Shown here: positions 23,505 through 33,640 of the stretch, piece after piece
Numbering within the stretch: the stretch's first letter is position 1
Layout: each line of letters opens with the position of its first letter
From: Beta vulgaris subsp. vulgaris
Taxonomy: Eukaryota > Streptophyta > Magnoliopsida > Caryophyllales > Amaranthaceae
Direction: 5' to 3'
Length of the DNA: 64,000 bases
Assembly (NCBI RefSeq): GCF_026745355.1
Contig: NC_079206.1
Span: 12,829,779-12,893,778, forward strand
Position numbers and translations under genes: made by a program
Notes under the pieces: model-generated
The model's database searches: none
What the model was told of the DNA's origin: nothing
The model's input: the letters and a program-made list of their open reading frames with translations, nothing else

Positions 23505-23770
23505 TTGTTCATCAATTCTAGTATGAGGTTTCGAGAGGTCTGGATAGGGTGTATGACAGTTGGTTGTGATTGTATGTATGTGAAATTGAAATTGTTTATG
23601 AGATATCGGATGCCGGGGAAATATTTGCCAATTTCCTTAGAGGATGACGAGTCACTAAGTGCTATGTGGCTTACAATGACACAAACGTCAGCCATGTCAA
23701 TGGAGGTGTACATTGAACAAGTTCCCAATGAGATAAATCTCCAAAGTAATGTGAGTTATGTTCCTACAAT
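23505..23770 (+). pseudogene. MULE-like transposase N-terminal fragment
   Basis: The plus strand reads ...KLKLFMRYRMPGKYLPISLE, then DDESLSAMWLTM and SMEVYIEQVP. The R-Y...KY-P-I-L-DDE...MW pattern resembles the N-terminal (PB1-like) domain of plant MuDR-type transposases. The reading ends where an LTR begins at 23771, so the rest of the gene is cut off. The start is uncertain. The assignment is from pattern memory and moderate. Confidence 0.5.
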
Positions 23771-24757
23771 TGTAATACCCCATATTTTTGAGTATTTATT
23801 CAAGTAATTAAAATAGTTCTTTTCTAAAATAAATGTATTAATCAAAGGGTATTTTAGTAACTTCTCATTTTTCAATTATTTCGGCGGGAGATGACGCCAA
23901 AATTGAATTTGTTAAGCTTTTGGTTTTAAATCGTAGTCAAAATTTTATTAAATACTTCCTCCGTTTTTTTTATACATGCTACATAGAGAAAGTGAGGGAT
24001 GTTTAAGAAAGGTAGAGAGAGAAAGTAGGGGACCACCACTTTTTGAATAAAAAAACATTTGTTAAGGAAAAAGTATGAGTATTTAAAAGAGAAGGTGGGG
24101 GACCACCAACTTTTTAATAGTATTTAAAGATTTTTATGGTGAAAAGGAATCCATTTATGGTATGTAGCATCTATTATGACATTTCCATTTAAGGAAAATG
24201 TAGCATCTATAAAAGAACGGAGGAAGTAAGTTTTCAAAAACAAAATGAGCCATTTGTTTACGAAATTTTTTAGTAAATGGGGGGAGGGTTTTGTTTCCTA
24301 AGACTTCCAAATTTATGATGGAGGTTACAAATCTTGATTTAATCTCATAATCTATGATGAAGGTTACAAACTATTTAGTTTTGCAAATTAAGTACTATCT
24401 ATTCTACTCCTATGAACACCCCATACCTTAAGCCATCTTTTCCACACAAAAACATTGAATAATCCATACTCTCTTACTTCAAGGTTCTTCTTTTTCTTCT
24501 TATCTAATCTAGTTTTATATTTCTTATTCAAGTTTCAATTTTCTTTGGGTTAAGAAAAATATTTCCATATTTCTTACTCAAAAATAATATGCTCATGGTA
24601 AGTTGTTCATGTTTGAATTCATGATTAAGTTCATGTGATAAGTTACTTATTGCATGGTTAGGAGAAAACTCAAGCATAAAAATAAGTGAAGATACTAGTA
24701 TATTCTTTGTGTAAGATTAAGGTACGTAATAAACCTACTAGTATCCGCTTTCGATAA
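23771..24757 (+). repeat. LTR-like sequence beginning TGTAATACCCC
   Basis: TGTAATACCCCATATTTTTG is a typical start of plant Ty3/gypsy chromovirus LTRs. A Stowaway (23955-24226) is inserted in it. The downstream limit is uncertain because reverse transcriptase sequence follows at about 24758 without gag, protease or a recognisable PBS. Confidence 0.55.
23955..24226. mobile_element. Stowaway MITE
   Basis: Ends CTTCCTCCGTTTTTTTTATA and inverted ATAAAAGAACGGAGGAAG, TA duplications at 23953-23954 and 24227-24228. Confidence 0.88.
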
Positions 24758-25764
24758 TAGATGATTTATTTGATCAGTTGAAAGGAATGGGGATTTTCTC
24801 GAAGATAGATTTGAGGTTATGTTATCACTAATTGAGGATTGCTTAGAGTGATATTTCTAAGATTGTGTTTAGGATGCTTTATGGTCACTATGAGTTCACA
24901 GTAGTGATGCTGTTTGGTATGACCAACGCACCTACAGTGTTAATGGATTTGATGCATAGGATTTTCAGGCCATATTTGGACAAATATGCGGTTGTGTTTA
25001 TAGATGATAATATCTTGATATATTCGAAGGATAGTAGCAGTCTTGAGCTGCATTCCAAGGAAGTTTTGTCCACCCTGAGGAAGCATAATAAGTTGTACGC
25101 CAAGCTCTCCAAGTGTGAGTTTTGATTGGATGGGCTTGCATTTTTAGGACATGTTATCTCAAAGGAAGGAGTTTTGGTGGATCCTGCTAAGATTCAAGCA
25201 GTGCGTGAGTGGCCAACACCGAAGACGGTGTCTGATATAAGGAGTTTTCTTGAGTTAGTTGGTTAGCTAGTATCGAAGATTTGTGAAGGATTTCTCGAAA
25301 ATCTCGAGACCAATGACTAGCCAGATGAAGAAAAGAATGTAAGTTTGTCTAGACTCCATAATGTGAGGAAGCTTTTTTGGCGTTGAAGGAAAGGTTGACT
25401 ACAACTCATGTTTTGGCTCTATCTGATGAGAGTCAGTAGTATGGTGTTTATAGTGATGCTTCTAAATTTGGGTTAGGGTGTGTATTGATGCAGAATAGGA
25501 AGGTCATCGCTTAAGCTTCTACGGAGTTAAAACCATATGAGGTGCATTATCCAACCGACGATCTTGAATTAGCTGCAATAGTGTTTGCTTTGAAGATATG
25601 GCGACACTACTCATATGGGGCAACGTGTAAGTTGTACACAGATCATAAGAGCTTAAAGTATATTTTCACTTAGAATGAGTAGATAAAGGATTATGATTTG
25701 GAGATCCAGTATCATGAAGGGAAAGCTAATGTTGTTAATGGTGCATTGAGTCAAAAGTCGAGTC
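24758..25764 (+). pseudogene. Chromovirus RT-RNase H fragment
   Basis: [40 protein letters not shown], then the palm motif [14 protein letters not shown], then LAFLGHVISKEGVLVDPAKI. RNase [43 protein letters not shown] and LEIQYHEGKANVV. This is Ty3/gypsy order and the spacing is near normal. At least six in-frame stops and frame changes make it dead. Gag, protease and integrase are absent, and another LTR family begins directly after the RNase H end at 25765. Confidence 0.88.
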
Positions 25765-26929
25765 TGTAACGCCCCGACCTCTAAACATCAGTTTTTAAGT
25801 TAATTAATCCATTATTGGCAGCGGAACTTAGATGGTCGGTGCGCTACTGTCGTATTTCCCGTTCGAGAAAATACAAGGCAAACATTCGTTCATGACGCTA
25901 AACATATTATAATCATTAAAACTCATAAGCATCTTAATTTTATAAATACAAATAGCTAAGCATAGATGATTACGTAGTTATAGTGAAACTAAGTTCGTGT
26001 TCTAGTGATTATAAATATACATAACCAATATAGTTTTTCATAATGTAAAGTAGTTGACCATCCTCACTTCTACGCCATCCCGTCATCTTCATCAGTACCT
26101 AAAACCAAAAGCAACATCGTGAGTCGAAGCTCAATAACATACTACCCTAACAACGTAAATTCATTTCGATTCATTTTATTTGCAAACAGCAGGAAGAAGA
26201 GAATATAGTAAAACACATTAGAAATCAATAATGAAATAATAACAAGGTGAGCAATTTTATGTAGCTTCTTGAAACTTCTGAAGTTCCCATTATCTTTTCA
26301 TCTTTTAGTTTGGTAACTGGCGAGTATAGACATGCGGGACTTCTCCCACCATGCGATGATCCTCAAGGAGCCCCACTCCCTTTTTGGATACACCACTCGC
26401 ACCAAAATAGAGTAGTAACATAACATGCGGTACCCCTTAAGGAGCCGCGTGCCCCCTTTTCGGGTGTACGACGGGTCCGAAGGTACGTGCACAACCATAA
26501 AGTAGATAAGTGTAACATCATACTGCCATAACCTCTTTCACTTTTATTTATCACGTTTCGTTTGTTTTGCATTCATCAACATAAGCCATAGATCTTTCAT
26601 GAATCATGCTTGGACATCATTAACTCATAAGATCATCATTTACGAAACTCGTTTGAAAATAATTTAAATATATATCTTTCTTATATATGAAGAATTTTAT
26701 ATACTTTTGCAAGAAGCGCATGCATATAAAGATTAGTTTGGTGAACTCCCCCATATGGCCAAGCCATACTGAGGTGAGGTATGCCCGATCCATAACGGTT
26801 CTGAGCAAATTTATGTAAAACAACGATAATTTGGTATGTAAGGAGAAAATAATAATTAAAAAAATGTTAAATAAAAGCAACCATGGTCAATAAATGTCGT
26901 TAGTTTAAGATTAATAAAGTTGTATAGTA
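25765..26929. repeat. LTR-like sequence beginning TGTAACGCCCCGACC
   Basis: TGTAACGCCCCGACCTC is a frequent plant gypsy LTR start. The sequence differs from the LTR at 23771. It contains GTGAGTCGAAGCTCAATAAC and a region of direct near-repeats CCCACTCCCTTTTTGGATAC / GTGCCCCCTTTTCGGGTGTA (26370-26470). No internal domains follow; the right side is cut by a Helitron start at 26930. It could be a solo or partial LTR. Confidence 0.5.
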
Positions 26930-27431
26930 TCTCTACTATATAAGCCCATGGGGAGTTATGGTGTTCCCATATCAAAAGACTTTTTAACTCTTAATTCAAC
27001 AAAATAACTATTACCTATTAATATTTTCCTCAATCATAACCCTTTCTAATTTAAAATATGCATATCAATAGAAGTTCAGAGTTGCTAAAATAAACTGTCA
27101 TAGAAATATGTGTAGTGAAAAGATAATCTTATATTTGAATAATGAATTAACATAACTAATGCAATTTTCAAATCAATTACAAAATCAAATACATAAAATT
27201 TTAATTATACCTAAATTTTTAAATGCAATAACAATACCAACATCAATCAACAAGTCACAAAAATACCGAGAAAACAAAAAGGATAATCTTATCTTTTTAA
27301 TTTTTGAGGGTCAATAATAATTGTCGTGTGTGTCAGTTTGTATTATTTGTCCCTTCAAAATTACATTAAGATGAAATTTAAGAATAATCACCAAAGTAAT
27401 CCATACATGCATCGCTTGCATAGAAGGCGAG
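26930..27431 (+). mobile_element. Helitron (502 bp), degenerate 3' end
   Basis: 5' end TCTCTACTATATAAGCC after an A, followed by GGTGTTCCCATAT as in the other copies. 3' end: hairpin ATGCATCGCTTGCAT then AGAAGGCGAG and T, with CTAG changed to CGAG. Non-autonomous. Confidence 0.6.
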
Positions 27432-27680
27432 TATACAAAAGGTAGTAGGCGGTGGACCTTTAGAACTGTTGTCTTATACCCAACCTCTAATATGGTGTAC
27501 CATGAAGGCTAATAGCCTACCAAAAATTGGTGTTTATACCAATCATCTTTCCTAATCAAAACAAAATTCACACACGCATGCACGCGTGCGCAGGCAGGCA
27601 TTTACGCGTACATACATGTTTTTTCTTTTATCTTTCTTTTTCTATATTTTGGTGTCCCCTATGTGGTGTTATATATAATA

Positions 27681-27971
27681 CTAAAATTATATGCACATGA
27701 TGCGTGCAAAAACACGTAAAAAAAATTAATTCTTTTTAGGGAATGTAGAAAATTAAATTAAATTAAATGCTAACTATATCTAATAAATTAGGGATTTTTG
27801 AATTGTTGACTGTTTCCATTTTGTAGTGTCTTCTTTATCTTTTTAATTTTTTTAATCAATTAGGTAGTTTCTTTTTTATTTTTCCTTTTCCTATTTTTTA
27901 ATTAAAGTAGTTAGTTACTGTTTTTTTTTTTTTTTTTGATGTTCTACCCCTCTTGACATATAGAATAGAGA
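27681..27971 (-). mobile_element. Short Helitron (291 bp)
   Basis: Minus strand 5' end TCTCTATTCTATATGTCAAG. 3' end hairpin GCACGCATCATGTGC then ATATAATTTTAG and T (TTAG in place of CTAG). GTGTCCCCTATGTGGTG just outside (27648-27665) looks like a fragment of another Helitron 5' region. Confidence 0.6.
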
Positions 27972-28541
27972 TAGATTGGACACGTAGAAGTGTTGGCCAG
28001 GGTCAAGTTGGGCTAACCCAGCTTTGGGCTTGTTTTTGTTTTAGGCCTTGGGTAAGGCCAAATCACATCAAGTAAGACCCTAAAAAGAAGGCTTGGAGTC
28101 AAGCCAAGCCATTGTTGGGCTCATGGGCTGATATATTTTTTCCCACTGTCCCATAATTGACCAAGATTTAGAGCGAGCCCGTGAATGAACCCTACATTAT
28201 TGCTTCCAGAATAAAATGAAAAACAAAAGAAAATGAAGCCGACTAGTCAAAGTAACTCCCTCGAAGAACCTCTTTTGTCTCACTTAGATAATCATATACT
28301 ACTAATTAACGAGAAAGCAAAATTAAAGGTCAACAGCAAGTTCCGTAATGTATTTTGTGATATGTGAAAAGATCCTATTGGAAAGATAATTTTGAACTGA
28401 AGGTGATTTATGGGAACTAGTATTCTGGAGATCATGGAAAATAACCAGATATTTTTGGAATTATTAATTGGGACCAAGATATCATTCTTAACAAAAATAT
28501 CTTTAACTTTTTAGAGTTTTCATTGCCCACTTTTGTCTAGG
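27972..28541. other. Intergenic, nothing recognised
   Basis: Contains GGGCTTG-rich sequence (28000-28130: GTTGGGCTAACCCAGC and similar words) that may be a decayed repeat. No gene features on either strand. Confidence 0.35.
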
Positions 28542-28790
28542 TTAGGACATGTTTTATTCAACATAAAACAACTGAACTTAACAAATTACAATAGAACTCA
28601 AAACTGAACTTATTCAACTGAAATGAACTGAAGTGAATTAAAGTAATAATTTAGCTTTTAATAATTAATAAATAAATGATATTAATAATTGTATTAATAT
28701 AATATAATAGCAATATTAAGATAATAATATTAATATTAACCGTAATAATAGTAAAATCAATAGTAATAGGAGTAGTAATAATAGTAGTAA

Positions 28791-29825
28791 CGGTTATTTC
28801 ACCAAATACCCCCGACAAATCAACAAATTCACAATATACCCTCAATGTTTCAAAAATGCACCACATACCCCTGAGTTTTCGAAAACGTTCACCAAATACC
28901 CTTTTCGTAACTGTCGTTATCTCACCATTGGCATTATTTACAATTTTGCCATCATTAAACCTAACCCTAATTCTAATCTAACCCTAACCCTAATTATAAT
29001 CTAACCCTAACCCTAATTCTAATCTAACCCTACACCTAAACCTTTTCCCTAACCCTAACCCTAACCCCTTGGCAGCCCCACCCCTCCCCTCCCCCACCGC
29101 CGCAGCACCGCTCCCCCTCCCCCTCTTCGGTCATCGGTGCAGCACCCCCCACCTCTCCCCCTCCCCAATCCCTCTCCGCCGCAACCCCCTCCCTCTGCCA
29201 ACCTATCCCCTTTCCCCCGTGATTTTCCCTCCCTCTGCCAACCCAGCTCCTCTCCCCTGTGATTTCCCTAGCCTCGACCCCCGTGATAGTGAAGGAGGAG
29301 ACAAAAGCACGGCGCAGGAGCAGCATCGACGCAAGCAAGGTGGTACGCCTGGTGGTCGAGCGATGAAGCAGCAACACAAATCGAAGAGAGAGGAAAGCAG
29401 GAGCAGTGATGGTGCTGCGGTGGTAGGACAAAAAAACATTGTCGGGAAGATGGGCCGGAGGCAGTCTGATCGGGGGGGGGGGGGGTTGCGACGGAGTCGA
29501 GGGGGAGGGAGAGCGGTGCTGCGGTGGTGGGTGAGGGGGAGGGGGAGGGCTGGGGGCTGGGTGGGTGGCTGATGTAGGGGAGGGGGTGGGTTATTAGGGT
29601 TTAGAGTTTAGGGTTAGGTTTAGATTTTAGGGATTAGGGTTTAAATTAGGGTTAGTGAATAATGATGGCAAAATCGTAAATAAAGCAAACGGCAACCTAA
29701 CGTCCGTTAGAAAAAGGGTATATGGTGCACAGTTTTGAAAACTCAGGGTTATATTGTGAATCTCTGAAACATTGAGGGTATATGATGAATTTCGCGATTT
29801 GTTGCGGGTATTTGGTGAAAAAACC

Positions 29826-29826
<1 letters not shown>
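28791..29826. mobile_element. MULE-like element a, ~200-bp TIRs, GC-rich core
   Basis: The left arm (28791-28990) and inverted right arm (29640-29826) match throughout: CGGTTATTTCACCAAATACC versus CGGTTTTTTCACCAAATACC. They contain repeated CACCAAATACCC / CACAATATACCC words. Flanks TAGTAGTAA / TAATAATAA could be a diverged 9-bp duplication. Inner arm ends turn into CTAACCCTAACCC stretches (28965-29066) and their complement (29597-29657). The 500-bp core (29067-29590) is strongly GC-rich with a G11 run; its long open frames are low complexity (PLPLP, GGG) and not credible proteins. Confidence 0.82.
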
Positions 29827-29911
<85 letters not shown>

Positions 29912-30005
29912 TGTAATAATAACATTAATATTAATAGTAATAATAATAGTAATAGTAATAGTAATAGTAATAGTAATAGTAATAGTAATAGTAATAATGA
30001 TAATA
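29827..30005. repeat. (TAA)n / (TAG-TAA)n microsatellite
   Basis: About 29 TAA units, then an ATTAATATTAATAG transition, then repeated AGTAAT. It is the core of the Tourist-like element and separates two MULE-like insertions. Confidence 0.95.
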
Positions 30006-30514
30006 CGGATTTTTCATCGAGTACCCTTGAGGTTTTACGAAATTCATGAGGTACCCTTACAGTTTCAAAACTTTATTGGGTACCCTTTAAGTTTGCATAT
30101 AATGTATCAAACACCCTCAATAACTTACTAGAGTTATGTTAACTTAAATGATCCAAAATCAGTTGGCCCCTATCCTAATTCCCCTAATATTTCATATTAT
30201 GCCCAATAAAGTCTTTTAACAGACAAACTTTTCTAAAAAGGTACTTAAGTCATTATTAAACTATTTTTACTGCATGAAAAAAGGGATTTATATCACTGTA
30301 AGAGGACATTTTTGGCATAATGTGGGTTAAAAGGCGAATTAGGTTTGGGTTCAAGTGATTTCAGGTCATTTAAGTTAACAGAATCAACACCAATCAATTC
30401 TTGAGGGTGTCTAGTACATTATATGCAAACTCAAGGGGTACCTAATGAATTGTTGAAAACGTAGGGGTACCTCATGTATTCCGTAAAACTTAGGGGTACC
30501 TAGTGAAAAATTCG
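30006..30514. mobile_element. MULE-like element b, ~190-bp TIRs
   Basis: Ends CGGATTTTTCATCGAGTACC and inverted CGAATTTTTCACTAGGTACC. The arms pair through GTTTGCATATAATGTA up to GTTAACTTAAATGA. The inner core is only about 130 bp. It shares the repeated GGTACCC-spaced arm design with element a but not its sequence. Flanks are ATGATAATA / ATAATAACA in microsatellite DNA, so the duplication length cannot be fixed. Confidence 0.78.
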
Positions 30515-30933
30515 ATAATAACAAAGGTTATGCTATATGCATCCTTAAGGGTTGCATATAAGACATAAATACATTACTTAAAATGAAAAGAGTCTGTTTT
30601 TGGAGAGACGGTCTCATGTTAGTGTTAACGTATGACTGCTGATGTCATGCTGACATCACGCACATGCATCTAACCATCAGTAGAATTAGTTAATCGTTTG
30701 CACCTATTAGTTATGCTAGCCTTAAATTGCTTCTCGATTAATTAGTTAAGCGCTGGTGTATATTAGTTAAGCGTTGAAGTATATTACTTAAACGTTGAAG
30801 TATATTAGTTACATCATAAAAATCAAATTATATTGCATTTTATTGGTCATAACTTCAATATCACGCATAAATAATTCTGTCTTTCTCAAAATAACTAATG
30901 CACTAATTCTCTCTTTCTTAAATTACTAACGCG

Positions 30934-31228
30934 TTTTTGCATTAGTTATATCGACCTCAAATAATCAATGCAAAAACAATGTTTACTAATGCATACAATA
31001 AATAAAATTAATGACCTTAAAATCATAACTATTGACATCTCATACTATCTACCCTCAAAGTATAATTGTTAACCAAATATCTTTTGCATTAGTTATGGCG
31101 ACCTCAAATAATCAATGCAAAAACAATATTTACTAATGCATACAATAAATAAAACTAATGACCTTATATCATAACTATTGACCTCTCATACTATCAACCC
31201 TCAAAGTATAATTGTTAACCAAATATCA
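30934..31228. repeat. Tandem duplication, 147-bp unit, two copies
   Basis: 30934-31080 and 31081-31228 match closely (TTTGCATTAGTTAT ... AATTGTTAACCAAATATC) with about a dozen differences. Confidence 0.9.
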
Positions 31229-31390
31229 AAACTATAACCATAAAACTATGCATCATTGTTACTCATGAAATTAATAAATAATTATTCAAATGTTATAATT
31301 ATAATATTTCAGTTATTTTCTAGACTAAAACTATTAGACATGCATAAAACCGGAACAAAAAAAAAGTCATAACTAATGTAAAAAACAATA

Positions 31391-31625
31391 CTCCCTCCGT
31401 TTCACAATATAAGGCACGCACGACGTTCGAGGTTAAACTTTGACCGTTAATTTCTCTCAATTTATGTTGATATTAATTTTTAAAAAATAATATTATTATA
31501 GTATTTTTCAAGACGAATCCAACGATATAATCTTTTAAATTTTTATTTATCGTATTTGAGAGATATTTGTGGTCAAAGCAAATTTTCGTAAAGCTTAAAT
31601 GCCTTATATTTTGAAACAGCGGGAG
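31391..31625. mobile_element. Stowaway MITE
   Basis: Ends CTCCCTCCGTTTCACAATAT and inverted ATATTTTGAAACAGCGGGAG with TA duplications (31389-31390, 31626-31627). Nested in the TIR element at 30541-31930. Confidence 0.88.
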
Positions 31626-32098
31626 TAATAACTAAATACTCAAATATCATAACTATTTATCATAAAACAATAACTAATAGCCAGAATCACAACTATCAAC
31701 CATAAAAACCATAATTAAAGGTCGAGGCTGAGAATTGGAGGAAAAACATACTAGCTCGTCTTACGTTAGTGTTAACGTGAGACGGTCTTTTATAAGACTT
31801 TGTGAAATGCAAAATAGTTGTCAGTTTATTACAAAAGTTTGTATTATTCTATTTAATAAATGATCAGTTAATGCTTGTTTTTTCCATTTTTAGCTTCTTA
31901 TATGCAGCCTTAAGGACTGCATTTAGTTTTTCTCTAAAAATAATAATAACAATACTGATAATAATAATAATAATGATGATGATAATAATGATAATAATAA
32001 TAATATTTTATTATCAGAAAAATGAATTTGGAACTGGATGAACTGATTGGAACTGAGCTGAACTGAACTGAAAATAGATTGGGGAGAACAGATCCTTA

Positions 32099-32624
32099 GT
32101 ACTCGTGCGATATCCGATGACTAATTTTCTTAAAATTACTTTACTCTCCTTATATCTTTTCTGTTTTCTCTTTATCCCAACAGAAAAGCAAATTCTATTT
32201 TGAAATAGAAAGAATTTAATTAAAGATACATATGGTTGACATATATCTTTTTTTATGGGAAATTTTTGTCGACACTTATAAGTAGTTTTAATTTTTTTAT
32301 TGTAAATAAAGAAAATTCTCATATCTAATACACAAATAAACTAATTACTATCTTATCTACTAAATAATTCATGAAATCAAATCAATAACCTAGAATCAAT
32401 TTATCACACAAGTCAATCATTTTTAACTAATACATTTTTCGTTCATAATTATTACTATATTAATTTGTTATTGGTGTTAAATTATCATTTTGACAACTAA
32501 ACAATTAACAAAGATTTTTTGGGTTAATAGAGAGGGACAAAGCCCCTAACAACCTAATAGGAGATCAGAGAAGAAACAGGGAATTAGATAAAGAGCAAAA
32601 AAGAACGAAACACAGTAGAAACAT
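32099..32624. other. Intergenic, nothing recognised
   Basis: AT-rich sequence between the Tourist-like element and the retroposon. The minus-strand open frame at 32014-32322 crosses the element boundary and is not supported as a gene. Confidence 0.4.
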
Positions 32625-32641
32625 ATTTAAGGATAAAGATA

Positions 32642-33388
32642 TTTTCCTACTCCATCTTTCCTACAAATAGAAAGCATTTTGAAAAGGGTTCTAGAGAGAG
32701 GGGCTCTCCCTTCTCTCTAGAATTCCCCAGCCCCTCCACCGCCTATTCTCACAACTTCTCTCACCCGCCTTATCCACCGCCTCTTTTCATAGTCTCTCTC
32801 AGCCTTAACCACACCCTAATCTGCCTCCTCCTCCGCTGGAGATTCGTCCGCCGCAAAGAAGCGAACTTATGCCCAGTTCGATGTCGCCGACATCGAACAC
32901 AACCGCTGCCACTGTTGGCTCCGTAAACGATACGAGGAAACCATATGGCTTGATCTGAAGCGACTCATCCTTCATACGGGGCTTGGCTCCAAAATTCTTA
33001 AAATCCAATCTACAGCCACCATCGACTCATCCTTGATCTTGTCGGTGCCGTGTTCGATGGTTGATGGTCCGTCCCTCATAGTCCCTGCCACCAAAAGGAA
33101 CTGGGCAACGACCTCGTGTTCCAGATCTGGCGATTTGAATCTGAAGCGAGTGAGCCGCATCCTCCACCGCTGTGGGGCTGCTGCTTAGTTGCGAAATTTG
33201 TCTGTAAAGCTTCCTTGAGAAGCTAGAACTAGTTTTTCCTTTTCTGTTTTTTCTTTTTTCTTTTTTCTTGTACTTTAGTTATCTCGTAGTCTCTCCCTAA
33301 AATAGGGATTCTACTAGTTTTAGGTTCCTGGTGGATAATTCCCTGAGATAGGGATCCACTAGTACCTCATGTACCTCTTAAAAAAAAG
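32642..33388 (+). mobile_element. 747-bp retroposon with 17-bp TSD (non-autonomous LINE or retrocopy)
   Basis: A perfect 17-bp duplication ATTTAAGGATAAAGATA (32625-32641 and 33389-33405) and a terminal A-run at 33380-33387 show L1-type target-primed insertion. The 5' part has an inverted stem GAGAGAGGGGCTCTC...CTTCTCTCTAGAA (32693-32723). The middle is GC-rich and coding-like (32810-33180) with no long frame. The 3' part (33225-33380) has TTTTCTTTTTTC runs and a CTAAAATAGGGATTCTACTAG / CTGAGATAGGGATCCACTAG near-duplication. No tRNA boxes, so not a SINE; no endonuclease or RT, so either a short LINE derivative or a retrocopied transcript. Confidence 0.72.
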
Positions 33389-33640
33389 ATTTAAGGATAA
33401 AGATAAAAAAAGGTAAAAACTTATGATGGTATGGGTGATAAGTCACTGATAACTCATAATGCTTTTGCAATTTCTTTTATTTTGCAAAGTAGTTTGGTGA
33501 GGTATGATAAACATATAATAAGTAGATGTGTTAAATACAAGTTTTCATGTAACAAATATTATTTATGTATATAACAAATATTGTTTGTGTATGTAAAAAT
33601 ATTATTTGTGTTGTTTTCTCCTTATTTATCATACAAAAAA

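Larger units (their letters stand above)
30541..31930. mobile_element. TIR element with self-palindromic termini
   Basis: Left TGCATCCTTAAGGGTTGCAT and right, inverted, TGCAGTCCTTAAGGCTGCAT, each continuing ATAAG. Inside each end is a second inverted pair around GACGGTCTCATGTTAG (30608) and GTTAACGTGAGACGGTCT (31769). The interior holds a 147-bp tandem duplication and a Stowaway. It lies in the (TAA)n core of the Tourist-like element. Superfamily not assigned. Confidence 0.6.
28545..32095. mobile_element. Tourist-like (PIF/Harbinger) element filled with later insertions
   Basis: Ends GGACATGTTTTATTCAACA and inverted GGATCTGTTCTCCCCAATC, flanked by TTA (28542-28544 and 32096-32098), as for PIF/Harbinger MITEs. 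Just inside are AACTGAAC/CAGTTCAG word arrays. The core was a (TAA)n/(GTAATA)n tract, now split by elements at 28791-29826, 30006-30514 and about 30541-31930. No transposase found. Confidence 0.7.

Noticed and set aside
28965..29066. Interstitial telomere repeat
   Set aside because: CTAACCC words resemble telomeric DNA but are irregular, mostly CCCTAA rather than the plant CCCTAAA, and occur symmetrically in both arms of a TE; treated as element sequence.
29069..29572. A 167-codon frame and overlapping minus-strand frames in GC-rich DNA
   Set aside because: Low-complexity P- and G-rich readings on both strands inside a MULE-like element; the G11 run would make any frame unstable.
29772..30131. 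A 119-codon frame of isoleucine and valine repeats
   Set aside because: Direct translation of the (TAA)n/(GTAATA)n microsatellite.
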